Assembly (NCBI GenBank): GCA_964353225.1 | Contig: CAYGVA010000098.1 | Span: 1-14,397, forward strand | Direction: 5' to 3' | Length of the DNA stretch: 14,397 bases | Source: PCC-6406 sp964353225 | GTDB taxonomy: Bacteria > Cyanobacteriota > Cyanobacteriia > Phormidesmidales > Phormidesmidaceae | In this document: piece by piece, positions 14,357 to 14,397 of the stretch | Position numbering within the stretch: the first letter of the stretch is position 1 | Layout of the letters: each line of letters opens with the position of its first letter | Made by a program: the position numbers and the translations under genes | The notes under the pieces: model-generated | Database searches by the model: none | Seen by the model: the letters and a program-made list of their open reading frames with translations, nothing else | What the model was told of the DNA's origin: nothing

Positions 14357-14397
14357 ATGCGGCAGGTCAACTTTGTTGTCATTTTTGTCATTAGCCT
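14357..14397 (+). CDS. LapA/DUF1049-like protein, N-terminus only
   Basis: ATG 14357 follows a GAGGAG ribosome binding site (14342-14347) and opens MRQVNFVVIFVISL, which runs off the window. This opening closely resembles the N-terminal helix of cyanobacterial LapA-domain (DUF1049) small membrane proteins. A possible -10 element, TATAGT, lies at 14265-14270, but I find no well-spaced -35. Only 13 codons are visible. Confidence 0.55.
   Translation, partial: MRQVNFVVIFVIS

Noticed and set aside
1..14397. CRISPR array, insertion sequence, prophage or defence island
   Set aside because: I saw no regularly spaced repeats, transposase, integrase, or nuclease/ATPase defence genes.

Overview
The window comes from a cyanobacterial chromosome. 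The evidence is gene content: a PucC/BCD-family chlorophyll-type transporter, thf1/psb29, ndhS, oxygen-dependent hemF, a cyanobacterial-type Mrp and a gvpG. Twelve copies of the HIP1 octamer GCGATCGC, a cyanobacterial genome signature, also point this way. I cannot name the genus from sequence alone. The DNA is fairly GC-rich and gene-dense. I see no insertion sequence, phage gene, CRISPR array, rRNA or tRNA.

Layout. (1) 1-700: about 340 bases without a gene, containing a long imperfect inverted-repeat (foldback) segment at 203-337, then a gvpG gene on the minus strand with no other gas-vesicle gene in the window. (2) 942-4474, plus strand: a tight run of PucC-like transporter, inositol-monophosphatase-family phosphatase, SAM methyltransferase and a GNAT acetyltransferase that is broken by one missing base. 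(3) 6650-4410, minus strand: thf1, a 38-residue single-helix membrane protein that I found by reading (3 bases after the thf1 stop), and a class-C-beta-lactamase-type serine hydrolase whose 3' end overlaps the GNAT remnant. (4) 7323-6964, minus strand: a lone STAS anti-sigma-factor-antagonist protein with a likely terminator. (5) 8980-7641, minus strand: hemF with a plausible promoter, preceded by an unrecognised small ORF. (6) 9030-12044, plus strand: an SRPBCC-fold protein, then mrp and rodA joined by an ATGA overlap, ending at a hairpin terminator. (7) 12169-14221, plus strand: ndhS, a HAS-barrel protein and a DAO-type FAD oxidoreductase. A LapA/DUF1049-like gene then runs off the right edge.

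Much of the content serves the photosynthetic apparatus: tetrapyrrole synthesis (hemF), pigment handling (PucC), photosystem II/FtsH maintenance (Thf1), Fe-S delivery (Mrp) and cyclic electron flow through NDH-1 (NdhS). RodA serves cell-wall elongation. This is mostly ordinary core-genome sequence. I do not see a convincing new multi-gene defence or biosynthetic system. The best leads are the foldback segment, the lone gvpG, the frameshifted GNAT, the 38-aa membrane protein, the HAS-barrel protein beside ndhS, and the Mrp protein without C-terminal cysteines.
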